The notes: a model not told the origin generated them from the letters alone. A DNA stretch of 34,085 nt from JAAYAY01 sp964429355 (GCA_964429355.1 CAYSCH010000058.1:1-34085), one strand, 5' to 3'. Positions 23,409-33,875 are shown, counted from the stretch's first letter. Program-made: numbers and translations.

Positions 23409-25043
23409 ATGATGATTGGAGCTGACTGGAGACGGCGAGTGCCGGGTGTTTTCATTTGGGTGTCTGTGGTGGTGATTCTTGTTGCGTGGGGTGCCGAAAC
23501 GGCCAGCGCCCAGCAGTCTGACTCGGCCCGGCGGCGTGAGTTTGTGCAAGGCTTGCTCAAAACGTTGATCGATTCGCAGCTTCCGCCCCCTCCCACGGTA
23601 CCTCGCACCCAGCCGCCTCCGCCGATGCCACCCGTTAGTGTCCGGCCGCCTGGAGAACTGGCCGAAGTCCTGGCAAAGCTCGAATCGTTCACGGCGGATT
23701 CCCGCGAACTGCTCGCCGCCCTGCAAGGAGACTGGTCGCGTACGGAACGGGTTGGCCCGTTGATCGGCGATACAGCCAAGGTGCATCACGCCGCCTCCGC
23801 CTTGGCCGCCAAGTATCACCACTCCCCTGTCCGCGACCTTGTACCGGTAGCCGAGGATTACGCGACTCTCAATCGCGACTGGCGAGTTCTGGCAAACCGC
23901 ATTCAGCAGACCCGCAAGTTGAGTCAAAAATGCTACGACCTTGTTGGCGCCTTGAACGAGCACGATCGACGTCTCTGCACGCTACTCGAGGTCGTGCCAC
24001 AAATGGACGCCGCGGCACTCCTTCGCCATACAGCCGCTTTGATCGAGAACCTGCAGAACCTCAGTGAGGATCTTCAGTCCGACTTGCCGCCGTCGCCTGA
24101 CAGGATCCGACTGGTATCTCTGTGCCGCAAGGCACAACAAGGGGCCGGCGAGACAACCGAGGCCGTCTCCGGCGGTGCGGCCGGCGAGATCATCCAGGAG
24201 TCGTACGGGCGGTTTCGCAGCGACTGGAGCGCACTGGCGGCAGCGCTGCATCCCATCGAGAATCGCTACATTCAGCGAACGGTCCGCCGGGTATGGCAAA
24301 CCGATCGAGCGATTCACGAGTTGTTGTCGATTCCCTACCAGACCGATCCGGCACACGTACTCTACATGGCCCAGGTCCTGCGCGGCGACATCGACGCACT
24401 TTATGACACAGTCTCGCTCGAAGACCTGATCGACCTGCCGCCGGCAAAACAGGTCCTGCCCACGGCGAGCGAGTTCTACGGGCTCTGTGAATACTTCATC
24501 CTCTGTGCCGAAAACAAGGACAGCCTGGACGACCTTGCCAAAGCCTACTGGGATCTGGATGCCGCCTGGCCCGGATTCTCGGCCTGCTTTGTCTCCGCCC
24601 AATCGCCCGAAGTGCAACGTACGCTGGCCGAGATCGAGCAATCGATGGATTCCCTGCGACAACTCCTGGGCATTCCGCCGGCGATCGACTGGGGACTGGC
24701 CCAACAGCGAAGCTCACGGCTGGAGTATCTGGCACACGCGCTCGAACGAAGCTTGGAATCTTCGATGCAGACGTCCGGCAAGTACCCCGATCACGTACGC
24801 AATCGACTCTCGTCCGCCGCTGATCGAAGCCGATCCTTCTGCACCTCCTGTGGAACTCTCAACTCCAGGATCGTCGCCAGAACCAGCCCCAAACAACTCG
24901 GCCCCGAGTGTACGCAATTGGCTCAGGCTTGGGCTCTCGTTCAGAAGGATATGATCACCGTCTTCCGCGAAGAAGATGTGCTCCGCTCGACCGCCGAGAT
25001 CGCCCGAACTCTCGTCGAACTCCAAACCACCTTCGGCCCCTGA
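23409..25043 (+). CDS. Exported protein of unknown function
   Basis: This is a 544-residue protein that I do not recognise. It starts with RRRVPG and a hydrophobic segment FIWVSVVVILVAWGAE, ending in a TASAQQ signal-peptidase site. A Pro-rich stretch (PPPPTVPRTQPPPPMPP) follows. The mature part is almost wholly helical, with repeated leucine- and charge-rich helices and no catalytic motif that stands out. Near the C-terminus a pair of cysteines appears in SFCTSCGTL. ATG at 23409 or 23412 both follow GGAG. It lies 31 bp upstream of recQ in the same direction, so the two may share a transcript, although a functional link is not evident. Confidence 0.75.
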   Translation: MMIGADWRRRVPGVFIWVSVVVILVAWGAETASAQQSDSARRREFVQGLLKTLIDSQLPPPPTVPRTQPPPPMPPVSVRPPGELAEVLAKLESFTADSRELLAALQGDWSRTERVGPLIGDTAKVHHAASALAAKYHHSPVRDLVPVAEDYATLNRDWRVLANRIQQTRKLSQKCYDLVGALNEHDRRLCTLLEVVPQMDAAALLRHTAALIENLQNLSEDLQSDLPPSPDRIRLVSLCRKAQQGAGETTEAVSGGAAGEIIQESYGRFRSDWSALAAALHPIENRYIQRTVRRVWQTDRAIHELLSIPYQTDPAHVLYMAQVLRGDIDALYDTVSLEDLIDLPPAKQVLPTASEFYGLCEYFILCAENKDSLDDLAKAYWDLDAAWPGFSACFVSAQSPEVQRTLAEIEQSMDSLRQLLGIPPAIDWGLAQQRSSRLEYLAHALERSLESSMQTSGKYPDHVRNRLSSAADRSRSFCTSCGTLNSRIVARTSPKQLGPECTQLAQAWALVQKDMITVFREEDVLRSTAEIARTLVELQTTFGP

Positions 25044-25074
25044 GCATCAGACCCGACCGTATTCCTGTTTCCCC

Positions 25075-27726
25075 ATGCCCTCGCCATCCATCGAGCAACT
25101 CCAGTCGCACTTGGCGCGATTCCGTCTCTCGGCGTTTCGACCGGGCCAGGAGGACGTGATCCGCACGGTCCTGGCCGGCCGCGACTGTCTGTGCGTGATG
25201 CCAACAGGCGGGGGAAAGAGCCTCTGTTATCAGTTGCCCGCCGTCGCACTGGACGGACTGACGGTGGTCGTTTCGCCGCTGATTGCCCTGATGAAGGACC
25301 AGGTCGATCAGTTGTCGGCGCTGGGACTGCCGGTAACCTTCATCAACAGCACCCTTTCGCCCGACGAGCAGAGTGCTCGGCTCCAGGCGGTTGCATCGGG
25401 CGAGGTCAAGATGGTGTACGCTGTGCCGGAGCGGTTCCGCAGCCCCCGATTCGTGGAAGCGGTGCGCGCTGCCGGTCTGTGCCTGCTGGCGATCGATGAG
25501 GCCCACTGCATCAGCCAGTGGGGGCACGATTTTCGCCCCGACTACGCTCGGCTGGGTCAGTTTCGGGAGCTTCTGGGGAATCCGCCAACCATCGCGCTGA
25601 CGGCCACTGCCACCGACGAGGTTCGACGCGACATCGTCAAGCAACTCAACCTCAGCCAGCCGGAGACGTTCATCCGGGGATTTGCCCGCGATAATCTCTT
25701 CTACCGCGTCTGGAAGACAAGCGGTGAACGCGAGAAGATGGAACGGCTCGTGGAGTTTCTCGACAAGACGCCGGGATCCGGAATCATCTACGCCTCCACA
25801 CGCCGGCGGACGGAAGAAGTGGCCGAAGCACTCGGCCGACGACTCCGCCGGAGAGTCGTCGCCTACCATGCCGGTCTCCTGCCCGAACCACGCAAGGCCG
25901 CCCAGGAAGCGTTCATGCGAGGGAAGGTCGAGATCATCGTCGCAACGACGGCCTTCGGCATGGGAATCGACAAGCCGGACGTCCGCTTTGTCATCCACTA
26001 CAACCTGCCCGGCACGCTTGAAGGCTACTACCAGGAAGCAGGCCGTGCCGGCCGCGACGGGCTTCCTTCCCAGTGCCTGCTTCTCTACAACGCCTCGGAT
26101 CGCTACATCCAGGAGTGGTTCATCGAGAGTGCCTACCCCGGCCCGGAAAATGTCGAGCTCGTATACGAGTACCTGGCTTCGCTCGACACCGATCCGATCG
26201 AACTGACCCAGCAGGAGATCAAGGAACGCCTCGCGCTGCCGATCGGCGCCGACGGCGTCGGCACCTGCGAGCAGTTGCTCGAATCGGCCGGAGTATTGCA
26301 CAGGCTCGTGTCGTCGGATAACCGAGCCACGGTGCGGCTCGACAGCCAGCTTCCCACCTTGATCGACCTGCTGCCGAAGCGAGCCAACGTGCGCCGCACC
26401 GTCTTGCGGGCCCTGGAGCAGATCGTGGGCTCGCGGCGTGGAGAGACGGTGCCTTTCGAGCCGGTTGAACTGCTCCGACTGACCGGGCTCGAACAGGCGT
26501 CGATCGCGACGGCGCTACGTGAGTTGAACGAGTTGGACGTTTTCGACTACGTTCCGCCTTTCCGCGGGCGTGCGATCCGTATGCTCGATCGCGAAACCCC
26601 CTTCGATCAACTCCAGATCGATTTCGAGACGATCGAAAAACGAAAAGCGGCTGAATACGAAAAACTCAATCGGGTCGTCCAGTTCGCCCTCAGCGCCGCC
26701 TGCCGCCAGCAGGCGATTCTCCACTACTTCGGCGAGGCCAGTGGTGGCGACTGTGGCCATTGCGACAACTGCGAGCGGCTCGGCCGGGGCGGCACGGCGC
26801 CGGTTGCCAGGCAGTTGAACGACGAAGCCGTCAGGACGATCCGCATCGCACTGAGCGGCGTGGCTCGCGCACAGCAACGATTCCGATGCGGTAAGAACCT
26901 GATCGGCCAGATGTTGTGCGGCTCGAAGGCGGCAAGAATCACCAAGCTCGGCCTGGATCAACTGAGCACGTTCGGCTTGCTCGAGCACCTCAGCCAGGTG
27001 GAGGTGGTGGCTCTGCTCGAAGCCTTGATCACGACGGGGTACCTCGCCCAGGTCGACCTGGATCAGCACCGCCCTGTGCTGGAGCTGACGGCGGCCGGCA
27101 TCGAATTGATGAAAGGCCAGCGAGAATTCGAGGGCGTTCTTCCCTTGGATGAAGAGGTCCTGGCCAGGATTCGAGGCGATCAACCCTCGCCGATTCACGC
27201 AGACTCCGAAGCGAAGTCCGAGCCGCTGAATGTGGATCCGCAACTCCTCGATCGTCTCAAACTGTGGCGCAAGCAGAAAGGCTCGCTCACGGGGCAGCCT
27301 CTCTACCTCATTCTCAGCAACCGCTCTTTGGAGGAACTGGCCGCCGCGCAGCCTCGAACACGCGAAGCACTTCTGGAGATCAGCGGTATCGGACAGCGCA
27401 AGCTCGAACAATACGGTCCCGAGCTTCTGGGACTGATCTCGGAACAGTCTTCCGCAAACTACCCCGAAACGCCCGCGAGGACAGAATTCGCTGCCATCCC
27501 ATACCAACCCGAACCGACAGCGAGGACAGCAGGCACCACAACTGCTCACCAGGCTGCGTCGGCGGCGATGTCCGGCATCGTTCCCAGGTCCGATCGTCCG
27601 AGTTGCTTCTGGACGTGGCGAATGATCCAGGCCGGCTTTTCGGTGGAAGAAACCGCTGCGGCCCGAGCGATGTCTGTCGAGGCCGTTCGTCGCGAGCTGG
27701 ATCAAGCCACCCGTCTCGGGTACTGA
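25075..27726 (+). CDS. recQ: ATP-dependent DNA helicase RecQ
   Basis: This 883-residue 3'-5' DNA helicase serves in recombination and fork repair. Walker A is PTGGGKS (43-49) and motif II is DEAH (141-144), followed by the RecQ aromatic loop CISQWGHDFRPDY. Motifs V-VI appear as AFGMGIDKPDVRFVIHYNLP and QEAGRAGRDG. The zinc site has C543, C560, C563 and C566 (GDCGHCDNC). An RQC winged helix follows, then an HRDC domain at about 722-790 (LSNRSLEELAAAQPRTREAL). The last 40 residues (WRMIQAGFSVEETAAARAMS) form the C-terminal helix-turn-helix found in some RecQ proteins. It is longer than the 610-residue E. coli form. ATG at 25075 has no clear ribosome-binding site. Confidence 0.95.
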   Translation: MPSPSIEQLQSHLARFRLSAFRPGQEDVIRTVLAGRDCLCVMPTGGGKSLCYQLPAVALDGLTVVVSPLIALMKDQVDQLSALGLPVTFINSTLSPDEQSARLQAVASGEVKMVYAVPERFRSPRFVEAVRAAGLCLLAIDEAHCISQWGHDFRPDYARLGQFRELLGNPPTIALTATATDEVRRDIVKQLNLSQPETFIRGFARDNLFYRVWKTSGEREKMERLVEFLDKTPGSGIIYASTRRRTEEVAEALGRRLRRRVVAYHAGLLPEPRKAAQEAFMRGKVEIIVATTAFGMGIDKPDVRFVIHYNLPGTLEGYYQEAGRAGRDGLPSQCLLLYNASDRYIQEWFIESAYPGPENVELVYEYLASLDTDPIELTQQEIKERLALPIGADGVGTCEQLLESAGVLHRLVSSDNRATVRLDSQLPTLIDLLPKRANVRRTVLRALEQIVGSRRGETVPFEPVELLRLTGLEQASIATALRELNELDVFDYVPPFRGRAIRMLDRETPFDQLQIDFETIEKRKAAEYEKLNRVVQFALSAACRQQAILHYFGEASGGDCGHCDNCERLGRGGTAPVARQLNDEAVRTIRIALSGVARAQQRFRCGKNLIGQMLCGSKAARITKLGLDQLSTFGLLEHLSQVEVVALLEALITTGYLAQVDLDQHRPVLELTAAGIELMKGQREFEGVLPLDEEVLARIRGDQPSPIHADSEAKSEPLNVDPQLLDRLKLWRKQKGSLTGQPLYLILSNRSLEELAAAQPRTREALLEISGIGQRKLEQYGPELLGLISEQSSANYPETPARTEFAAIPYQPEPTARTAGTTTAHQAASAAMSGIVPRSDRPSCFWTWRMIQAGFSVEETAAARAMSVEAVRRELDQATRLGY

Positions 27727-28120
27727 TCCTGATCCGGCGAGCGCCGTCTCAGGATTAACCTCGGCCGCCGGTGCCGCCCTGCTCAACTTCACGGGAACCG
27801 GCATTTTGGACCAGGATCCGTGGCAGAGAGGGGTGACAGTCGGCACAGGTCCATTGTTTCTCCATGACAGCGTCTCTTGCCTGGTTTTCCGATCCAGCCC
27901 CCTGAAACAAGCCCCCAGCCGGATGCACGGATCCCTGCTGTCCCCCATTCTAGCCATGCCCCCTGGTCGAATCCTGCTGGCCATTACGGTAGAATGAAAC
28001 ATTGGTGGCCTGTGGCACGGCCCAGTCTGCCGCGTCATTGCCGGACTACCTCATCTCGTACAACGTTTGTTGGCCGCCGCGCGGGCTGACCAACCCGAAG
28101 ATATTGGAAAGAAAGCACTT
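27727..28120 (+). other. Intergenic region before ftsH with weak promoter candidate
   Basis: This 394-bp gap has no recognisable gene. A TAGAAT hexamer at 27990-27995 lies 126 bp before the ftsH ATG and resembles a -10, but no matching -35 is seen. The same TAGAAT hexamer occurs before the ABC operon (13915) and in the gap at 23179. Confidence 0.3.
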
Positions 28121-30124
28121 ATGGCGAAAAAGCCGGACGAGGAAAAAGGGACGCCCCAACGACCGATACTGACTCGGCGTCCGCCGACCACCTCGATGTG
28201 GATCCTGCTTGTGGCCGCAATCGTGGTGATTCTGATCGTGTTTTACGATGGACAGAAACGCGAGTCGGAAATCAATTGGGGTATGTTTCGCCGCCAGTTG
28301 AAGGAGGGCAATATCGCCGAGGCCCAAGCTCAGGGCTGGAACATATACGGCAAGTTCAAGCAGCCTCCCGCCGATCCCCAGGCTGGCAAGAAGGAGCCCA
28401 AGACCCTCAACAAAGAGTTCAAGACGACGGTATCCCCCTTCGTGCTCAATGATTCCAGTTTCGACGACAAGCTGTACGAGGCCCTTGGCGAAAAGTATTC
28501 CGCTGCAGAACCGACCGACACGAGTGCCGCTCTCCTCTGGGTCTCACTGCTGGTGACGGTGGCCCTGTTCGTAGGCATCTGGATCATGATCCGTCGGACC
28601 CAATCCATGTCGAGCGGTATGCTTGCCGGGTTTGGGAAGAGTCCGGCCCGGCGTTATCAGGCGGGCGATAAGCCGGTCACATTCGAAGACGTGGCGGGCC
28701 TCGAATCGGTGAAGAACGATCTCGAAGAGGTGGTCGAGTATCTGAAGAACCCGGCCAAGTTCCAGCGGCTTGGCGGCCGGGTGCCGAAAGGTGTCCTCCT
28801 CGTGGGTCCGCCCGGGACCGGTAAGACCCTGCTGGGACGCGCGGTGGCCGGCGAAGCCAAGGTGCCTTTCTTCTCGATCAACGGCTCCGAGTTCATCCAG
28901 ATGTTCGTCGGCGTTGGTGCAAGCCGCGTTCGTGACCTGTTTGCCACCGCCAAGGAGAGCGCCCCAGCGATCCTGTTCATCGACGAAATCGACGCGGTTG
29001 GGCGCCATCGCGGTACCGGGCTTGGAGGGGGGCACGACGAACGGGAGCAAACGCTCAACCAGATTCTCGGGGAGATGGACGGTTTCACGCAGTCCGAGTC
29101 GGTGATCGTGATGGCGGCCACGAACCGGCCCGATGTGCTTGATCCCGCCCTGCTCCGCCCGGGACGGTTCGATCGGCACGTTACCGTCGACCGCCCGACC
29201 CTGAAAGGTCGCGTGGCCATTTTCAAGGTTCATTCTCGCGGGGTACCCTTGGCTGACGACGTCGACCTGCAGCGGCTCGCGGCCGCGACCGTGGGACTCA
29301 CCGGTGCCGACATCCGCAACCTGGTCAACGAGGCCGCCCTCTGGGCGACCCGAGAGGGGAAGGACGCGGTCGACATGAGCGACTTCGAATACGCTCGCGA
29401 CAAGATTCTCATGGGCTCCAAGCGAGAGGAACTCCTCGTCGGCGAAGAGAAACTGATGACCGCCTATCACGAGGCCGGCCATGTGCTCCTCTCCTGGCTC
29501 GTCAAAGGCGCCGACCCCGTCCACAAAGTGACCGTCATTCCTCGCGGCCGCGCGCTCGGCGCCACCCAGACCTTGCCGGAGGAAGACCGCTACAACATCT
29601 CCGCCCACGACATCCACACGCGATTGGCCTTCATCCTCGGAGGCCGTGCCTCGGAGAAACTGAAATTCGACCAGTACACCGCCGGGTGTGAAGACGACCT
29701 CAAGCGTGGCACCGCGCTGGCCCGGCGGATGGTTACCCACTGGGGCATGAGCGAACGTCTCGGACCGGTGGCCTTCCGCAACGGCGAACACCATCCGTTC
29801 CTGGGCAAAGAGATGTCTGAGCCTCGTGAATACAGCGAACACACGGCCCAGGTCATCGATGAGGAAATCACCCGGATCCTCAATGAGGCCTCCGATAGGG
29901 CCACGGAAGTCCTCAGCGCGCATCGCGAAAAGCTGGATACGCTCGCGATCGCCCTGGACCGCGAGGAAGAACTGGACGAGAGCCAGATCGAGGCCCTCAT
30001 TGGTCCTCCAGCCTATGAGCGCAAACGCGACCAGGATTGCGTCGAGACCGAGTCGGCAACAACCGAATCCGTCGGATCGACCGCCGCCCAGTCCGCTTCA
30101 GAAGAAACGGCCACAGAAGGATAG
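28121..30124 (+). CDS. ftsH: ATP-dependent zinc metalloprotease FtsH
   Basis: This 667-residue membrane AAA+ protease degrades misfolded membrane proteins and regulatory proteins. It has two N-terminal transmembrane helices (about 25-42 and 137-158) flanking a periplasmic domain of about 93 residues. The AAA module has Walker A GPPGTGKT (229-236), Walker B ILFIDEID, and the second region of homology ATNRPDVLDPALLRPGRFDR with its arginine fingers. The zinc protease motif HEAGH is at 450-454, and the third ligand Asp lies in CEDDLKR (525-526). The tail is acidic and serine-rich. ATG at 28121 is preceded by GGAAAGAAAG. The gene is convergent with the methyltransferase gene downstream. Confidence 0.96.
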   Translation: MAKKPDEEKGTPQRPILTRRPPTTSMWILLVAAIVVILIVFYDGQKRESEINWGMFRRQLKEGNIAEAQAQGWNIYGKFKQPPADPQAGKKEPKTLNKEFKTTVSPFVLNDSSFDDKLYEALGEKYSAAEPTDTSAALLWVSLLVTVALFVGIWIMIRRTQSMSSGMLAGFGKSPARRYQAGDKPVTFEDVAGLESVKNDLEEVVEYLKNPAKFQRLGGRVPKGVLLVGPPGTGKTLLGRAVAGEAKVPFFSINGSEFIQMFVGVGASRVRDLFATAKESAPAILFIDEIDAVGRHRGTGLGGGHDEREQTLNQILGEMDGFTQSESVIVMAATNRPDVLDPALLRPGRFDRHVTVDRPTLKGRVAIFKVHSRGVPLADDVDLQRLAAATVGLTGADIRNLVNEAALWATREGKDAVDMSDFEYARDKILMGSKREELLVGEEKLMTAYHEAGHVLLSWLVKGADPVHKVTVIPRGRALGATQTLPEEDRYNISAHDIHTRLAFILGGRASEKLKFDQYTAGCEDDLKRGTALARRMVTHWGMSERLGPVAFRNGEHHPFLGKEMSEPREYSEHTAQVIDEEITRILNEASDRATEVLSAHREKLDTLAIALDREEELDESQIEALIGPPAYERKRDQDCVETESATTESVGSTAAQSASEETATEG

Positions 30125-30211
30125 AAGAAACCACGTTCGGACACTGCGTGCCCGTTTCGTGACCCGGATCTTCGAACGGCCGATCCAGGCGGAAAACGTC
30201 CCCATCGATCC

Positions 30212-32848
30212 TCATTTCCCTGTCGCCTCCTCCACAATCCGCACCTCATCGTCCGGCAGTCCATACAGATCGTACACCAAGGCGTCGATCTCCCGATCCA
30301 TGGCGCCGATCTGGCATGTCAGCTCGGTTTGCCCGCTGGTCCTGTTGGCTGCCCGGCACCGGATGTTGAGACGCAGCATCTGCCCGACCAGCTCGACGAG
30401 CCGGTCGTGCGACTTCACCTCGGCAGGATTCTCGAAATCGATACGGCGTACCGGCGATCGTGCCAGTACGTGACCGTTGATTTCCAGGCCGGCGCCGCGA
30501 CGCTTGGCACGGTGCTGGTACCACTTCCAGAGCAGACGTGAATTGAGTATCCCGGCGAAGTAGAGCAGACTCTCGCGGATGCTCGCATCGGGTACAAAGA
30601 CGTTCGCACTGAACGGAACATAGGCCGGTGCGATGGCGGAAACGAAGCCTGGCCGCGAGCCCATCTGGACCGAGATGATCTTCGGGCTCTGCCAGAGACG
30701 TTCTTCGCGTGGCCAGTGCAGATGCCACCAGCAGTTCGACTGCTTTCGGGTTTCTCTGCGTGTTTCCATGATCGGCCTGAAGCGATCCAGGTGATTCTTG
30801 AGCACGGGATACTTGCCAATCTCCGGACACGTCTGCTTCGTGGAATAGATGAGAGTCAGCGACGGCTCTTCGGCCAGATAATATCGCCCCAGATCGCACA
30901 GATCGTGGTACGGCCGCAGAAGTCGCCGCTCCTGCTCGGGCAACTTCAGACGACGCACTTCTCCCGTGGTGAGGGCAAACACGCCTTCGCCGACTGTCCA
31001 TCGTTCGTTGTACTTCTTGTTGGTCTTCGGATTGACCGATGCCGGATTCTCGGCGATGCCTTGCCGGATCTCGCCCAGGCATTCCAGGCGGTCGTGCAGC
31101 TCCAACCTGGCCAACAACCCATCCGCCGGCTCCTGAAGATCGACCCGGCCCCCCGCGAACAGTTGCGCGCGGGTCTTCGTGAACTCAGCGACCCGGGCCG
31201 TGCCCAGGATGAACGGTTCGGCCGTCGGTTCTCCCTCGGGCACTACCCGTTTGATCGTCGTGCCAGCATCGCTCGGCCCCTTGGTGAGCCGAAAAACCAG
31301 GTGCTGTCCCGACACTCGCTGGAACACCTTCAGCTTTTCCAGGAAGAAGATTTCGTCGACGTGCGAGTCTTCGGTCATCGCACGGATCAGTTTTTCGGCG
31401 CCGGTACCCGCCGTCCAGTAGGCGTTGACGATGAACGATAACGGGGCGTCTGGCTTCAGCAGTTCCAGTCCTCGATGGACGAAGTAATACCAGAGATCCA
31501 TCCGCGGTGAACGGTACTTCCGGCCGAAATCGCTGGCGGCAATCTCATCCATTTCATGTCGATAGTCGCGCTCACGCCGGTAGGGAGGATTGCCGATCAC
31601 GGCGTCGAACCCGCCCGCATTCGCGATTCGCGGAAACTCGCGATCCCAGTCGAAGTTGTTGTCTCCCCGCTGGATCTCGTTGCCGGATCGGTGGGGTTGC
31701 TTCTCGGCAGTGAAACCGGAACCGATCAGGCTATTTCCACACTTGATGTTTTCCTCCAGGTCCGGCAGAGCCGGTTTGTGGTGCTGCCGCATTGGCTGGA
31801 CGGGAGATTCCCGGTCCTCGCCTTCCAGCAACTTCAGCAGCAGCGACCGCCTCGTCACCTCCACCGCCTGCGGGTCGATGTCGACCCCATAGATGTGGTC
31901 GAGCAGGATCCGCCGCCGTTCGGTCGTCGTCAATCGCCACTCATGCGCCCGCGTCTGGTAGACACGGTCCTGGTGACTGGCCGGATCATGTTCAAGGTAC
32001 CAGTTGCCGTACCAGTCGAGGAGATACTGATAGACGCCGATCAAGAACGATCCGCTGCCGCATGCCGGGTCGACGACTGCTAGCGGCTGCCCATCAATCG
32101 AAGGCTTCCAGTCTGCCTGGGTTCGGCCGGCTGCCTGGTGCGGCTCCTTTCCTTTCAGCAGCCCGCCCACCGTCTTCCTGACGATGTAGTCCACGATGTA
32201 CGCCGGCGTGTAGTAGACCCCGCCTGCCTTCTTGACCTCAGGGTTGTCTTCGACCTTGACTTGCCGGCCTTTGGTCAGCCGGACTGCCTTGCCCAGGAAC
32301 TGCTCGTAGATGCGGCCCAGAATATCCGCGCCCAACGTCGAGAACTCGTGCGGGCTTGCCGGAGAATAGAGGCTGCCAAGAATTTCCGCCAGGACGCGAT
32401 CGTCAACCTCAAGCGACGAAGTCCACTCGTCTGCAGCCTCCGTGCGATTCTTCTTTCCCGCGAACTGAAACAGCCCCGAGCTGCAACGTTCGTCCGCCCG
32501 GCGGAACAACTCGCAGAGCCGGGCGTAGATTCTGCCGCCGCTGACCAGCGACTGCAATTGCCCGCGGGGCTCGATTCCTCGATCTTCGCAGATCCGCAGA
32601 AAGACGATTCGGTCGATCGTCTTCTGCACGGCGAGACTGATGTCCCGCTGCGGCAGCTGCAGATTGCGGCGAGCCATGTTGTGGGCCAAGTCGGCTCGCC
32701 ACTGCTCGATCTGTCTGAGAAGCGAGTCGTCCACTTTGGCGGTACCATGTTCCCTTGGCAGTTGGTGTCTGACACTCTGCCCGCAAGACCGGTGGATGAG
32801 CTCGACGATTTCGACAAGCGTCTCCACTGCGCTACAGTCCTGACCGAG
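30212..32848 (-). pseudogene. Eco57I-like DNA N6-adenine methyltransferase / type IIG restriction enzyme, 5'-truncated
   Basis: The open frame covers about 878 codons. It shows the family's helical region VQKTIDRIVFLRICEDRGIE, then VYYTPAYIVDYIVRKTVGG, SAM-binding motif I DPACGSGSFLIG (about 32043-32072), and motif IV NPPY (31580-31591) for adenine-N6 methylation. A TaqI-type specificity domain follows to the end. Family members usually start with an extra 150-250 residue N-terminal nuclease-like domain. Here family similarity begins only near REHGTAKVDDSLLRQIEQWR, about 90 bp after the stop of the upstream PmoA gene. The frame merely stays open into that gene. No start codon with a ribosome-binding site is evident. 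It is thus probably a truncated remnant, or a misassembly. Confidence 0.75.
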
Positions 32849-32850
32849 CT

Positions 32851-33834
32851 TCAGTTCGCCTGATATCCTTGCCACGCCTTCTGCAACTCTTCCTGGGTCG
32901 GTACCCCTTCGACGATCCATACCCGATGTTTGAGCATGAGGGGCTTGCCCTTGGCAAGTGGATACTCCGTGGCACCCGGAAAAGCCGGCATGAAGCAGTT
33001 GATGTTGGCGTAGACATTGTGGCCTGTCGGATAGCCCGGGTTGCTCGAATGCTGAAACAGAACGAGCGAGGTCCGCTGCTTGCTGCCGGGGAAATCGGCC
33101 GTGTAGCGGCACCAGGCTGGCCTTGGGCTGGCCAATTCCTCCGCCACAAACGGGGCGATCTCCTGGTTCTCGCCGGGTGCGGCGCGATAGGTCATTCCGC
33201 CGTAGCCGGCTTCGGGCCGGCCGCCAATGGCCACACCTTCCTCCAAGGCCGTCAGGGTCACGTCGATATCGAACACGCGCCCTCGCCGATCCGATCCGGT
33301 CGTCGGATGAATCTGGAGCTTCACCTCTTCACGCACGATGGGGTGCTGCTCCCGGGTGCCGAATCTCCAGAGGTTGGTCGCCTTGAGGACCGCCTTTTCC
33401 GGCCCCGTCTCCAAGGTTTCCAGTTTTTCCGGCCGGGCCCAGACGTCGCACACGGCCCAGATGTCGGCCACCCGGTCGTTCCACCGCACCACTGGCCAGC
33501 TCCACCAGATGCCGCGATGATGGGGGTGCTCCGGGTAGTCGTCCGAGATGACCTCTCCGTTGTGACCGTAGACCGGATGAACGTAGTCGCTCCGGTCGCC
33601 GCCGTACGGCCGCCCGTCGGCAAACCGCTCCGGTTCCCGCCCATCTGGCATGGGAACGTCTCCAAAGTTGTAGCGGAGAACCGGCTGGTCCCCTTCCAGG
33701 AGCGTGTAGTATCGCCGCTCCGCATCCACATTCCACGTAAAAGCACTCTTCCCTGGCAGTTCAGCACTTGCACCGGCACGTACAGTGGAGATTGCCAGAA
33801 CGAGACAGACAACACCAACAGTTGGTTTCATCAT
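32851..33834 (-). CDS. PmoA family (DUF6807) exported protein
   Basis: This is a 327-residue protein with a signal peptide (MMKPTVGVVCLVLAISTVRA, ending AGASA). The mature part shows the family motifs LRYNFGDVPMPDGREPE, YVHPVYGHNGEVISDDYPEH with PHHRGIWWSW directly after, and a late NVYANINCFMPAF. The name PmoA (PF14100) is historical; these are not the particulate methane monooxygenase subunit, and they occur widely in planctomycete polysaccharide and sugar loci. The biochemical role is unknown. ATG at 33834 has AAAGG 6 bases upstream; ATG at 33831 is also possible. It is 41 bp downstream of the partial gene, so they likely share a transcript. The truncated methyltransferase lies immediately after its stop. 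Confidence 0.88.
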   Translation of the reverse strand: MMKPTVGVVCLVLAISTVRAGASAELPGKSAFTWNVDAERRYYTLLEGDQPVLRYNFGDVPMPDGREPERFADGRPYGGDRSDYVHPVYGHNGEVISDDYPEHPHHRGIWWSWPVVRWNDRVADIWAVCDVWARPEKLETLETGPEKAVLKATNLWRFGTREQHPIVREEVKLQIHPTTGSDRRGRVFDIDVTLTALEEGVAIGGRPEAGYGGMTYRAAPGENQEIAPFVAEELASPRPAWCRYTADFPGSKQRTSLVLFQHSSNPGYPTGHNVYANINCFMPAFPGATEYPLAKGKPLMLKHRVWIVEGVPTQEELQKAWQGYQAN

Positions 33835-33875
33835 GGTAGACCTTTCGGCAGCGTCATCTTGCAGCCCCCTGCCCT

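Noticed and set aside
22779..23963. A 394-codon minus-strand open frame covering the gap and the start of the exported protein
   Set aside because: It overlaps the signal peptide region of a supported plus-strand gene and shows no motif or ribosome-binding site.
28544..29923. A 459-codon minus-strand frame opposite ftsH
   Set aside because: Shadow of the conserved AAA+ and protease motifs on the other strand.
32851..33112. Extension of the methyltransferase upstream into the PmoA gene
   Set aside because: The frame is open by chance there, the amino-acid sequence has no family character, and the PmoA frame is clearly the coding one.
32851..33834. Particulate methane monooxygenase subunit (from the PmoA family name)
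   Set aside because: The protein is a soluble exported protein without the multi-helix membrane fold of methane monooxygenase; the family name is historical.
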